Of a stretch of 23,100 bases of DNA, positions 8,400 through 16,671 are shown one piece after another. The notes under the pieces were generated by a model. The model was not told the DNA's origin and made no database searches. It saw only the letters and a list, made by a program, of their open reading frames with translations. Within the stretch, counting starts at the first letter, position 1. Each line of letters starts with the position of its first letter. A program made the translations under genes and the position numbers. Source of the stretch: Cellvibrionales bacterium UBA4435. GTDB taxonomy: Bacteria; Pseudomonadota; Gammaproteobacteria; Pseudomonadales; Porticoccaceae. Location: NCBI GenBank assembly GCA_002390525.1, contig DGPR01000049.1, positions 105,178 through 128,277 of the forward strand, in the 5' to 3' direction.

Positions 8400-8993
8400 C
8401 TAATCTTTATCAAAAAGATGTCCTAATTTTCCCGCTTTTACTGCCAAATATGCTTCATTGTGAGGATTTTGTCCTGTCTGAATTGATAGTCGCTCAGATA
8501 CAACAATTCCCATATCTTTAAGCGCTTTAACTTTTTTAGGATTATTCGTGAGTAGTCTAACATCAACTATACCAAGATGATTAAAAATAGATTCGCATAC
8601 ACTATAATCTCTTGCATCAGGATCAAAACCCAGCTGCTCATTCGCCTCAACTGTATCAGCACCCTCATCTTGGAGATGGTATGCCTTAATTTTATTAAGC
8701 AAACCAATACCTCTGCCCTCTTGGCGAAGATAAACTATAGCTCCTACTTCTTCCTTAGCAATAAGACGCATAGATTCCTCGAGCTGAGACCCACAATCAC
8801 ATCGCAGACTAAATAAAGAATCACCCGTTAAGCATTCAGAGTGAATTCTGACTAATACTGGCTTATGAGTAGATACTGAACCTAAAGTTAAAACAATATG
8901 TTCTTTTTTTTCAATATCATCAAAAAAACCATGTAGCTTAAAAGTTCCCCACCGAGTTGGTAGCTCTGCGCTTTGTATGAAATTCAATGACAC
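8400..8993 (-). CDS. ribA: GTP cyclohydrolase II
   Basis: This is the first enzyme of the guanine-derived branch of riboflavin synthesis: it opens GTP with release of formate and pyrophosphate. The protein is 197 residues, close to the E. coli enzyme. The zinc ligands are all present, C54, C65 and C67 (HSECLTGD...CDCG), as are RQEGRGIG (90-97) and the catalytic Y105 and R128. The start codon is GTG with GGAG six bases upstream. It is the functional partner of the RibB protein at 11749-12852, whose own RibA-like domain lacks these residues. Confidence 0.96.
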   Translation of the reverse strand: MSLNFIQSAELPTRWGTFKLHGFFDDIEKKEHIVLTLGSVSTHKPVLVRIHSECLTGDSLFSLRCDCGSQLEESMRLIAKEEVGAIVYLRQEGRGIGLLNKIKAYHLQDEGADTVEANEQLGFDPDARDYSVCESIFNHLGIVDVRLLTNNPKKVKALKDMGIVVSERLSIQTGQNPHNEAYLAVKAGKLGHLFDKD

Positions 8994-9100
8994 AATTTAC
9001 TCCGAATAGCCTAATTTAAGGGTGGTCATTTTAACTATGATACATAACGAGTAAAAGAACTTTACATTTATAATCACTTAGACTTAATAAATTTTAATTT

Positions 9101-9583
9101 TTATAAGATTTTCATGGTCACATACAAAACTATGGCAGTAAAACCACCGGCTAACAAATCGTCTGCCATAATACCTATACCCCCAGATATATTTTTATCT
9201 ATCCAACTTATAGGCCAAGGTTTCAATATATCAAAAAACCTAAACAGCAAAAAACTTACAAAAATCCAGCCCCAAGTAACTGGGACTAAAATCATAGCAA
9301 GCCATATTCCAACTATTTCATCCCATACAATTCCACTATGGTCGTGAACATTTAGATCGCGCGCAGTTTTTCCACAAAAATATATTCCAGCTAGAGCTGC
9401 AATTACTATAACGATAATATAAGTAACTAATGACAGATTTACTAAAAACATCCAAGCTAAAATGCCTAATAAAGTACCTGCAGTTCCTGGTGCCTTAGCG
9501 AACAAACCACTACCAAAACCAAATGCTAAAAAGTGAACTGGGTTTCTTAAAAGTTGCCTAAAAGTTGGGCTAACTGTATTCAT
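9101..9583 (-). CDS. pgpA: Phosphatidylglycerophosphatase A
   Basis: This inner-membrane phosphatase removes phosphate from phosphatidylglycerophosphate to give phosphatidylglycerol. The 160-residue protein is very hydrophobic, with about four membrane segments. The family signature is clear: GSGLFAKAPGTAG (24-36), HDHSGIVWDEIVG (80-92), FRFFDILKPWP (114-124) and the acidic GIMADDLLAG (137-146). It follows thiL, the conserved gammaproteobacterial order thiL-pgpA. Confidence 0.94.
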   Translation of the reverse strand: MNTVSPTFRQLLRNPVHFLAFGFGSGLFAKAPGTAGTLLGILAWMFLVNLSLVTYIIVIVIAALAGIYFCGKTARDLNVHDHSGIVWDEIVGIWLAMILVPVTWGWIFVSFLLFRFFDILKPWPISWIDKNISGGIGIMADDLLAGGFTAIVLYVTMKIL

Positions 9584-9645
9584 TTATTATGCTCTTTTTT
9601 TGATAGAAATATTTTTAAATATATCAAAATTAGTACCGATAATCT

Positions 9646-10635
9646 TCAAAAATGCTGGTAGCCAGATTTGATTATATTCAACAGTTTACCCTGGTCATCA
9701 TAACAACGTATTCCTGGATCTATGGAGACTTGACCGATATAACATGCTTGTATTTTTTGCGAGGCTATCATACTCTCTAATAGAGCAACAGATTTTTTTG
9801 GAACAGTAAAACATAACTCATAGTCATCACCACCAGATAGAATCCATTTTTGAATTAAATCATGATCTGCGACATCTGTTAAAAAATTTGCGTATGGTAT
9901 GCGCTTAAATTCAATATTAGCGCCATACGATTTAGAACTAAGAATATGTCCAAGATCTGCAATAAGCCCATCTGAAATGTCTATTGCTGAAGATGCAATA
10001 TTTTGCAAAAGGATGCCTTCTTTTATTCTTGGTTCTGGTCGGTAAAATTTATTATAGAGACGATCGATCGAGCTCTTAGGTAGAGGGTTCGATAAATTAA
10101 GTGGTTTTTCAAAAATAAAGGTAGCCGCGGCAGCTTCTCCAAGTGAGCCTGTCACATAAATATAGTCGCCTTCTTTAACACCGCTCCTTTTTATAGCTTT
10201 ACCTCTATCTACAGTTCCAAGCACCTGGATGGTTATTGATAAAGGTCCCGCTGTCAGATCTCCACCAACTAAGGTACAGCCAAATTTTTTAGCGTCTCTT
10301 TCAAGTGCTTTGGAAAATCTATAAATCCACTCTTCATTTCCTGTCTGATGAGTCAAGGCTAAAGTAAACCAATGAGGCTCTGCCCCCATAGCCGCGATAT
10401 CACTGAGATTAACTCTTAAAGCACGCTGTGCAATATCACTAGGAGAAGAGTTTGATGGAAAATGTATAGCTTCAACTAATGTATCTACAGAGGTTACGAG
10501 TTGCTTATCTGAAGGGATTTCTAGGATAGCACAATCGTCCCCCACTCCAAGTGAGACACCTTTGCTTTGACCTATATTAGAAAAATATTTTTCTATTATT
10601 GAAAATTCACTTATTGAAGCTTTTTTTGAACTCAT
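9646..10635 (-). CDS. thiL: Thiamine-monophosphate kinase
   Basis: ThiL phosphorylates thiamine monophosphate to the active cofactor thiamine diphosphate with ATP. The protein is 329 residues and shows the PurM-like superfamily motifs in order: GVGDDCA (30-36), SVDTLVEAIHF (49-59), RALRVNLSDIAAMGAEP (about 71-87), GGDLTAGP, DISDGL and SGGDDYELCF. Shine-Dalgarno pairing is weak. It sits between nusB and pgpA; the 85-base gap to nusB contains a TATAAT on the minus strand (10708-10713) with a poor -35, so an internal promoter is possible but unproven. Confidence 0.95.
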   Translation of the reverse strand: MSSKKASISEFSIIEKYFSNIGQSKGVSLGVGDDCAILEIPSDKQLVTSVDTLVEAIHFPSNSSPSDIAQRALRVNLSDIAAMGAEPHWFTLALTHQTGNEEWIYRFSKALERDAKKFGCTLVGGDLTAGPLSITIQVLGTVDRGKAIKRSGVKEGDYIYVTGSLGEAAAATFIFEKPLNLSNPLPKSSIDRLYNKFYRPEPRIKEGILLQNIASSAIDISDGLIADLGHILSSKSYGANIEFKRIPYANFLTDVADHDLIQKWILSGGDDYELCFTVPKKSVALLESMIASQKIQACYIGQVSIDPGIRCYDDQGKLLNIIKSGYQHF

Positions 10636-10720
10636 AAATTTAACTTTTATATTTTAATATGACTAAAAATAGCGTCTTCATAATTTAGTAAATATCAATA
10701 CCTAAGGATTATAGAGTCGA

Positions 10721-11164
10721 TTATTTAGGGTGTTTCTCATTGTTGATTTCAATAGCACGTTTTTTAAGTGCCGCCATATCAAGGATCCCGTTAATATACT
10801 TGTAGGTATCAGTTGGCCCAAATTTTTTAGCTAAATTTACTGCCTCATTAATCGCAACCTTATAGGGAATATCGATTCTGAAACATAACTCATATGAGCC
10901 AATTCTTAAAATAACCCTAGATATGTGGTCTAATCTCGAAGTTTCTCTATCAAGATATTCCGTATAAGCACCGTCTACCTCATCTAATTTCTCTATAATA
11001 CCGTAAAGCAATTCTTTAAAAAATTCAGTGTCTACCTTATCCATATTATTATTAGCTACAAATTCTTGATATATAATGTTAATTTCAGTACCAGAAACCG
11101 AGCGCTGGTAAAGGGCTTGGACTAAGAGCTCTCTAGCTTTTTTTCGAGTTGAAGGTAAGAACAT
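10721..11164 (-). CDS. nusB: Transcription antitermination factor NusB
   Basis: NusB with NusE (S10) binds boxA RNA and promotes rRNA operon antitermination. The protein is 147 residues with the all-helical NusB pattern: RKKARELLVQALYQ near the start, then RVILRIGSYEL and the conserved IPYKVAINEAVNLAKKFG and KYINGILD towards the end. AGGA lies seven bases before the ATG. The ribH stop is 15 bases upstream. The ribH-nusB pairing is a standing feature of many proteobacteria and suggests co-transcription with the riboflavin genes. Confidence 0.95.
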   Translation of the reverse strand: MFLPSTRKKARELLVQALYQRSVSGTEINIIYQEFVANNNMDKVDTEFFKELLYGIIEKLDEVDGAYTEYLDRETSRLDHISRVILRIGSYELCFRIDIPYKVAINEAVNLAKKFGPTDTYKYINGILDMAALKKRAIEINNEKHPK

Positions 11165-11179
11165 CAGTGCTTCCTATGA

Positions 11180-11686
11180 TTAACTAAATGTATGGATCAT
11201 TTCCAGTACAGCATCTGCAGCATCTTGTCCTTTATTGCTTTGACCTAAAGCGGAATTTATCTCTATATGAGAGCGTTGCTCAGCCTGGGCAAGATCATCA
11301 GTAGTTAAAAGACCATAACCAACTGGTATATTAGCCCTAAGGACAACTTCGCCTAGACCTCTGGTAGTTTCTTGGCATATATAATCGAAATGTGGAGTCT
11401 CTCCACGAATTACACAACCTAAAGCAATAATGCCATTATAACTAGGTAGTTTCTGAACATTAGTTAATTTTTGACAAGCAAAAGGTAACTCAAATGCACC
11501 GGGAACCCTATATATATCAATATTTTTTTCAGGAATTCCTGAATTTTTTAATACAAATTGAGCCCCTTTTATAAGGTTGTCAGTAATATTAGAATTCCAT
11601 TTAGCTGCTACTACAGCAATATGAACCGAAGACATACCATCTTTATTTATTTCAAAATTATCCCTACTAGGACTTTTTTTACTCAT
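11180..11686 (-). CDS. ribH: 6,7-dimethyl-8-ribityllumazine synthase
   Basis: Lumazine synthase condenses the RibD-derived pyrimidine with the RibB product dihydroxybutanone phosphate, the penultimate riboflavin step, usually as a 60-mer or pentamer. The protein is 168 residues from the chosen start. Motifs are AAKWN (27-31), VPGAFELPFA (61-70), GCVIRGETPHFDYI (90-103) and GLLTTDDLAQAEQR. The ATG at 11686 is chosen because GAGGG lies seven bases upstream; an in-frame ATG at 11728 has no such site. The roughly 20-residue N-terminal tail before the core domain is longer than in E. coli. Confidence 0.95.
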   Translation of the reverse strand: MSKKSPSRDNFEINKDGMSSVHIAVVAAKWNSNITDNLIKGAQFVLKNSGIPEKNIDIYRVPGAFELPFACQKLTNVQKLPSYNGIIALGCVIRGETPHFDYICQETTRGLGEVVLRANIPVGYGLLTTDDLAQAEQRSHIEINSALGQSNKGQDAADAVLEMIHTFS

Positions 11687-11748
11687 TTTTGAGCCCTCAA
11701 TATTTTCTTCAAAATATTTATGATTCATTGATCATTTGTAGTAAATTT

Positions 11749-12852
11749 TTATTCACAACTTATATATTCTACTACTTCTAGATCAAACCCAGAAATTGCT
11801 ATGAATCTGAATGGTGCACTTAGTAATCTCATTTTATGTACCCCAAGATTCATTAAAATTTGTGAACCTGTTCCTACTTGTTGATAAACGACATCACTGG
11901 CTTTTTTAGGTACCGGACTAATCATGTCATCAATCCCAGAATCTATATCGTCAGCATCTTCAGGGTAATAAAGAAAAACTACTACTCCTCTTCCTTCCTT
12001 TGCTACTCTCTCCATCGCCCCAGATAAAGTCCAATTTTTGTAACCCCCAGGTGACTCAATACTGAAAAGATCTCTAGCAGACTTATTTATATGAACTCTG
12101 ACTAATGGAGGTTCTCCTTCGGAAATATCACCCATAACTAAAGCAAAATGTTTTTCATTACGAACTACATCCAAATACGTGTGAAGCACAAAATCGCCAT
12201 ATCTTGTATTCACGACTCGTTCACTGGTGCAGCTGACAGTCTTTTCAGTAACAAGTCGATAATGTATTAGATCGGCAATTGTACCTATTTTAAGGTTGTG
12301 TTTTTTTGCAAAGACATCGAGATCGCTGCGGCGCGCCATAGTTCCATCTTCATTCATAATTTCAACAATTACTGCAGCTGATTCTAAGCCAGCTATTCTT
12401 GCCAAATCACATCCAGCCTCGGTATGTCCTGCACGACACAAAACACCTCCGGCTTCTGCTTGAAGAGGAAATATATGACCGGGTTGAACAATGTCTTTTT
12501 TTGATGCGTTATCAGCAACTGCTGCATGAATAGTTCGAGCTCTATCAGCAGCAGATATACCTGTCGTTACACCATTAGCAGCTTCAATAGATACAGTGAA
12601 ATTAGTTGCACGGCTGGCCTTATTAACACTAACCATCAAGGGTAAATCTAATTGTCTACATCGCTGTTCTGTTAATGTTAAGCAGATCAGGCCGCGTCCA
12701 TTAGTCGCCATAAAATTTATATCTTCTGGCCGAACCATTGTTGCAGCCATTACCAGATCACCCTCATTTTCACGATTTTCATCGTCCATAAGGATAACCA
12801 TTTTACCTTGACGTATGTCTTCAATTATTTCTTCAATGCTATTAATGCTCAT
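11749..12852 (-). CDS. ribB: 3,4-dihydroxy-2-butanone-4-phosphate synthase with degenerate GTP cyclohydrolase II domain (RibBX type)
   Basis: The N-terminal half (about 1-205) converts ribulose 5-phosphate to dihydroxybutanone phosphate for riboflavin synthesis. Its metal-site loop DDENRENEGD (23-32), GRGLIC (52-57) and HTEA (143-146) are intact. The C-terminal half (about 208-367) has the RibA fold but not its chemistry. The zinc-site region reads HINKSARDLFSIESPGG, with no cysteines, and the usual RQEGRG is replaced by YYPEDAD. It is therefore probably inactive as a GTP cyclohydrolase, matching the RibBX variant described in Proteobacteria. The start ATG at 12852 has GAGA upstream; a TTG four codons earlier is less likely. 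A separate intact ribA is at 8400-8993. Confidence 0.93.
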   Translation of the reverse strand: MSINSIEEIIEDIRQGKMVILMDDENRENEGDLVMAATMVRPEDINFMATNGRGLICLTLTEQRCRQLDLPLMVSVNKASRATNFTVSIEAANGVTTGISAADRARTIHAAVADNASKKDIVQPGHIFPLQAEAGGVLCRAGHTEAGCDLARIAGLESAAVIVEIMNEDGTMARRSDLDVFAKKHNLKIGTIADLIHYRLVTEKTVSCTSERVVNTRYGDFVLHTYLDVVRNEKHFALVMGDISEGEPPLVRVHINKSARDLFSIESPGGYKNWTLSGAMERVAKEGRGVVVFLYYPEDADDIDSGIDDMISPVPKKASDVVYQQVGTGSQILMNLGVHKMRLLSAPFRFIAISGFDLEVVEYISCE

Positions 12853-12912
12853 ACCTATTCTCAAATCTAAATTATAAAAAACATAACTTGTATCATCACT
12901 GCATTCAAAAAA

Positions 12913-13521
12913 CTAATTCGTAATAGCGATTTCTCCAAGCATTAATCGTTCCACATAGCGTGCAATTACATCTACCTCTAAGTTAACTTTAGTTCCTTTC
13001 TGGTAAGTGTTCATGACAGTATGCTCAAGAGTCCAAGGAACGATATTTAATTCAAAATCTGATCCCTCGACCTTATTAACAGTTAAACTTATTCCATCGA
13101 CAGTTATTGATCCTTTTTGTGCGATATATTTGGCAAGTTCAGCCGGCGCACGAACCCGAAAGCGCTCAGAGCGGGCATCTGGGAAGCGGTCTAAAATTTC
13201 ACCTATACCGTCAACATGGCCAAGCACTAGATGGCCGCCCAATCTCATATCTATGGTCAGCGAGCGTTCAAGATTAACTTTGGATCCGATACTCCAGTTT
13301 TCTATAGAAGTAACAGATAATGTCTCTGAAGAGACATCTGACTCGTAACCATCCTGACATAATCTTGCAACTGTGAGACAAACACCATTAGTTGCAATGC
13401 TATCTCCAAGTTGGATTTTTGATATATCTAGTTGTTTTGTATTCACGCGCAATTTCATATCGCCATTGCATTGTTTTAGAGCTACGATCTCTCCAACTTC
13501 TTCTATGATGCCAGTAAACAT
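12913..13521 (-). CDS. ribE: Riboflavin synthase, alpha subunit
   Basis: This enzyme dismutates two molecules of 6,7-dimethyl-8-ribityllumazine to riboflavin, the last step of the pathway, as a homotrimer. The 202-residue protein has two tandem lumazine-binding domains. The first starts MFTGIIEEVG with GDSIATNGVCLTV and SSETL. The second starts near LGGHLVLGHVDGIG with GSITVDGISLTVN. The ATG is two bases after the ribD stop, which suggests translational coupling. Confidence 0.96.
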   Translation of the reverse strand: MFTGIIEEVGEIVALKQCNGDMKLRVNTKQLDISKIQLGDSIATNGVCLTVARLCQDGYESDVSSETLSVTSIENWSIGSKVNLERSLTIDMRLGGHLVLGHVDGIGEILDRFPDARSERFRVRAPAELAKYIAQKGSITVDGISLTVNKVEGSDFELNIVPWTLEHTVMNTYQKGTKVNLEVDVIARYVERLMLGEIAITN

Positions 13522-13523
13522 AT

Positions 13524-14666
13524 TTATGGTTTCTCTACTTTAGTATTTAAATTTTTTATTTGCGTAGTCAGGCGTATATCGTTGCCTACCTGCCTTATAT
13601 CCTTAATGTCTAGCTCTATAGCTTCATCTAGACAAGTAAATGGCAAACTAAGCAATGGTCTTGCTATATTGCCCAAGAGTTTTGGTGCCATATAAATTAC
13701 AAGCTCATCCACTAAACCTTGTTGCATAAAGGCACCTGCCAAGATTGGGCCCGATTCTATAAGAACATTATTGCACTCTTTTTCAGCCAATAATTTCATT
13801 AGACCTAAAAGATCAACTTTTCCAGCACTATTAGCAATACAGATGGTATCAATATTTCTTAAATCTGAATTGTATTTCTCAATTGCTGTAGCAACTAATA
13901 TAGGTGCTGAACCTGACAAAATCTTTGCATCATTTGGTAATTTTAGTTTGCTGTCAACTACTACTAAAAGTGGTTGTTTTGGCTCTTGTATATGGTTAGA
14001 TATAGATGCATCTTTTTTATATCTGACTGTCAAAGATGGATCATCATACAAAATAGTTCCAATACCCGTAATAATAGCGCAATTCGTGGCTCTTAGTTTC
14101 TGAACATCTTCACGGGCAGGTTGACCAGTAATCCACCGACTTGTTCCATCGCCCATTGCAGTGCGTCCATCTAAGCTCATAGCTAACTTAATAGTTATTC
14201 TGGGTAAGCCAAGCTGATGTCTTTTGATATAACCTAAATTAAGCTTTTGGGCATCAGTTTTTAATAAAGGTCCCTCGACTAAGATACCTGCTTGTTTTAA
14301 CTTTAGAAGACCCTGACCATTCACCGCTGGGTTAGGGTCAGTCATACCATATACAACTCTTGAAATTCCAGACTTTATTAACGCATCCACGCAAGGACCT
14401 GTTTTTCCCTTATGGCTGCATGGCTCCAGAGTAATATAAGCTGTGGCCCCATCGGATGGTGTAATTAAAGACTTAAGAGCATTTATCTCGGCATGATCCT
14501 CGCCAGCTATTTGATGCCATCCTTCACCTATAATTTTCTCGTCCTTCGTAAGAATGCAGCCTACAGAAGGATTTGGCATACAAGTATTTTTTCCTTTAAG
14601 CGCCAGCTTTAGAGCTTTAGTCATCATTTGAAAATCGTAGCCACTTAAGTGCTTAGTATTTTCCAT
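13524..14666 (-). CDS. ribD: Bifunctional diaminohydroxyphosphoribosylaminopyrimidine deaminase / 5-amino-6-(5-phosphoribosylamino)uracil reductase
   Basis: RibD carries out the deamination and the NADPH-dependent reduction that follow GTP cyclohydrolase II in riboflavin synthesis. The protein is 380 residues. The N-terminal deaminase domain (about 10-150) has the zinc-site residues H58-A-E60 and C83/C92 (EPCSHKGKTGPC). The C-terminal reductase domain (about 155-372) starts with RITIKLAMSLDGRTAM and carries SRWITG and the substrate-site run DDPSLTVR. The ATG lies six bases after the nrdR stop. A methionine pair at residues 14-15 gives alternative starts, but the chosen one keeps the full deaminase helix. 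Confidence 0.95.
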   Translation of the reverse strand: MENTKHLSGYDFQMMTKALKLALKGKNTCMPNPSVGCILTKDEKIIGEGWHQIAGEDHAEINALKSLITPSDGATAYITLEPCSHKGKTGPCVDALIKSGISRVVYGMTDPNPAVNGQGLLKLKQAGILVEGPLLKTDAQKLNLGYIKRHQLGLPRITIKLAMSLDGRTAMGDGTSRWITGQPAREDVQKLRATNCAIITGIGTILYDDPSLTVRYKKDASISNHIQEPKQPLLVVVDSKLKLPNDAKILSGSAPILVATAIEKYNSDLRNIDTICIANSAGKVDLLGLMKLLAEKECNNVLIESGPILAGAFMQQGLVDELVIYMAPKLLGNIARPLLSLPFTCLDEAIELDIKDIRQVGNDIRLTTQIKNLNTKVEKP

Positions 14667-14672
14667 ATAAAA

Positions 14673-15146
14673 TTAATCCCTAATCTTTTCTGAACCTTTT
14701 TTTTCTAATCGGTCAAGCTCGGCTCGAAATTCGCTTAAATCTTGAAAGCTTCGATAAACAGAGGCAAAACGAACATACGCTACTTCATCTAACTCTCTAA
14801 GTTCAGACATAACTCTTTCTCCAACCATTCTCGAAGTCATCTCTCTTTCTCCGGTTGCCCTCAAGCTATGCTGAATATGTGATATCGCGTCTTCAATCTG
14901 ATCGATACTAACTGGACGCTTCTCAAGAGCTCTGAGAAGACCTGCTCTAAGCTTTTCTTCATCAAAGGGTTCGCGTGTTTCGTCACTTTTTATGACTCTT
15001 GGCATAATTAGCTCAGCTAATTCATAAGTAGTAAAACGCTCACGACAAGACATACATTCACGTCTTCGCCTAACTTGATCACCCTCTGAAACAAGCCGGG
15101 AGTCATTAACCTTAGTATCTTCTGCGCTACAAAAAGGACAATGCAT
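14673..15146 (-). CDS. nrdR: Transcriptional repressor NrdR
   Basis: NrdR senses ATP/dATP and represses ribonucleotide reductase genes by binding paired NrdR boxes. The protein is 157 residues. An N-terminal zinc ribbon has C3, C6, C31 and C34 (CPFC and CMSC), followed by an [17 protein letters not shown] segment and an ATP-cone domain (about 49-139, starting [18 protein letters not shown]). It heads the riboflavin gene block, a common proteobacterial arrangement. No ribonucleotide reductase gene is in the window. Confidence 0.97.
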   Translation of the reverse strand: MHCPFCSAEDTKVNDSRLVSEGDQVRRRRECMSCRERFTTYELAELIMPRVIKSDETREPFDEEKLRAGLLRALEKRPVSIDQIEDAISHIQHSLRATGEREMTSRMVGERVMSELRELDEVAYVRFASVYRSFQDLSEFRAELDRLEKKGSEKIRD

Positions 15147-15178
15147 GGGAGTCTCTTGATTTTAATAAATAATATAGA

Positions 15179-15187
15179 ATTATATCA
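15179..15187 (-). promoter_or_regulatory. Extended -10 promoter of the nrdR-rib block
   Basis: On the minus strand TGATATAAT is a perfect extended -10 (TGnTATAAT), 33 bases upstream of the nrdR ATG. No -35 match is present: the -35 position is occupied by one arm of the palindrome at 15202-15216. Extended -10 promoters can work without a -35. Confidence 0.55.
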
Positions 15188-15201
15188 TACTGAAATGATC
15201 T

Positions 15202-15216
15202 CTCAGCGTCGCTGAG
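15202..15216. promoter_or_regulatory. Perfect 15-bp palindrome upstream of nrdR
   Basis: CTCAGCG-T-CGCTGAG is a perfect inverted repeat with one central base. It covers the -35 position of the extended -10 promoter, so it looks like an operator. As RNA it would make a 6-bp GC-rich stem with a 3-base loop 54 bases after the glyA stop, so it could instead end the glyA transcript. However, no T-tract follows it on the minus strand. Confidence 0.45.
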
Positions 15217-15269
15217 GTTTGCAGCAATTCGAGGAAAAAATATAAGGTGATTGTATTAATAAAAACTTA

Positions 15270-16529
15270 CTAGCTGTATACAGGAAATCTACTGCAAAGC
15301 TCGAGGACCTTATCTTTTACCTCTGGAATAACCGTATTAGAATTACCAGCTTCTAAGCTATCTAGCACATCACAAATCCAATGAGCGAGACCTTCTGATT
15401 CAGCTTCCTTGAATCCGCGAGTCGTTATAGCGGGAGTACCTATTCTTAATCCAGAAGTTACAAAGGGTGATCGAGGGTCATTAGGTACAGCATTTTTGTT
15501 TACTGTTATAAATGCCTCGCCCAAAGCTGCATCAGCATCCTTTCCAGTAAACTCTTTACCGATTAAATCAACCAGCATGAGATGATTTTCAGTTCCGCCA
15601 GATACTATTTTTATTTTTCTTTTTATGAAAGTCGCAGCCATTATCTGCGCATTTTTTAATACCTGTTGTTGATAAACTTTAAACTCTTCAGTTAGAGCCT
15701 CTTTAAAAGAAATAGCTTTGGCAGCTATGACATGACAAAGAGGCCCTCCTTGGCCACCAGGAAAGATAGCGGAATTAAATTTCTTTGCTAAATCTTCGTT
15801 ATTAGTCAAAATAATCCCGCCACGAGGACCCCGAAGTGTCTTATGTGTGGTCGATGTTACAGCGTCTGCAAAGGGAATTGGGCTAGGATAAACACCTGCG
15901 GCAACAAGACCAGCTACATGTGCCATATCAACTAAAAAATAAGCCCCCACCTTATCGGCAATTTCACGAAAACGCTTCCAATCCAAAATTCCAGAGTATG
16001 CGGAAAATCCAGCTATGATCATTTTAGGTTTGCATTCGGTTGCTAGTTTCTCTATTTCGTCATAGTCGACTAAGCCAGTTTCTGGATTTAAACCATATTG
16101 AACAGAATTATAAATTTTTCCTGAGAAACTAGGTTTTGCTCCATGAGTTAAATGGCCACCCGCGTCTAAACTCATGCCAAGTATAGTGTCACCGGCCGAG
16201 CAAAGAGCTAAAAACACAGCAGAATTTGCCTGTGATCCAGAATGTGGCTGAACATTAGCAAAGCCAACCCCAAATAATTCTTTAGCTCTCTCTATAGCTA
16301 GTTCTTCTGTTTGATCGACAAATTCACAACCACCGTAGTAACGTTTGCTAGGATAGCCTTCAGCATACTTATTAGTAAGCTTAGATCCCTGTGCCGCCAT
16401 TACAGCAGGACTAGTATAATTTTCCGATGCGATAAGCTCAATATGATCTTCTTGGCGTTTCGACTCGTTTTTTATTGATCCCCAAATCTCAGGATCAAAA
16501 TTTTCAATAGTTTGGTTTTTATCAAACAT
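15270..16529 (-). CDS. glyA: Serine hydroxymethyltransferase
   Basis: This PLP enzyme converts serine and tetrahydrofolate to glycine and methylene-tetrahydrofolate, feeding one-carbon metabolism. The protein is 419 residues against 417 in E. coli. The PLP lysine is K230 in [51 protein letters not shown] and VDMAHVAGL are all present, with the C-terminal [15 protein letters not shown]. The start ATG has only a weak Shine-Dalgarno (GTGA). It is upstream of nrdR on the same strand, 123 bases away, with a promoter-like element and palindrome in between. Confidence 0.98.
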   Translation of the reverse strand: MFDKNQTIENFDPEIWGSIKNESKRQEDHIELIASENYTSPAVMAAQGSKLTNKYAEGYPSKRYYGGCEFVDQTEELAIERAKELFGVGFANVQPHSGSQANSAVFLALCSAGDTILGMSLDAGGHLTHGAKPSFSGKIYNSVQYGLNPETGLVDYDEIEKLATECKPKMIIAGFSAYSGILDWKRFREIADKVGAYFLVDMAHVAGLVAAGVYPSPIPFADAVTSTTHKTLRGPRGGIILTNNEDLAKKFNSAIFPGGQGGPLCHVIAAKAISFKEALTEEFKVYQQQVLKNAQIMAATFIKRKIKIVSGGTENHLMLVDLIGKEFTGKDADAALGEAFITVNKNAVPNDPRSPFVTSGLRIGTPAITTRGFKEAESEGLAHWICDVLDSLEAGNSNTVIPEVKDKVLELCSRFPVYS

Positions 16530-16578
16530 TCATATCACACAATAGACTTATATTTAAATGGGAAAGTTTTTTCAATCA

Positions 16579-16599
16579 CTAAATTGTACACAAATTTAG
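16579..16599. promoter_or_regulatory. Inverted repeat overlapping a possible glyA -10
   Basis: CTAAATT and AATTTAG (16579-16585 and 16593-16599) form a perfect 7-bp inverted repeat with a 7-base spacer. On the minus strand it encloses TACAAT (16583-16588), a plausible -10 located 54 bases before the glyA ATG; the -35 is poor. It may be a small operator, but AT-rich repeats of this size can arise by chance. Confidence 0.3.
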
Positions 16600-16671
16600 A
16601 TAAAAATTACACGATTTTTGCGTCTGAATAAACTTATTAAGATATACTATTTTTCTACTGGTAATAATAAG

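Noticed and set aside
11687..11728. Upstream start of ribH (14 extra residues)
   Set aside because: No Shine-Dalgarno precedes 11728, while GAGGG lies seven bases before the ATG at 11686.
11687..15146. FMN riboswitch controlling the riboflavin genes
   Set aside because: No RFN-element core (AGGG..GAAAGTCCC..) is visible before nrdR, ribD, ribE, ribB or ribH, and the spacers within the block are too short to hold one.
16615..16630. PurR operator upstream of glyA
   Set aside because: On the minus strand ACGCAAA matches one half of the PurR box, but the second half does not match.
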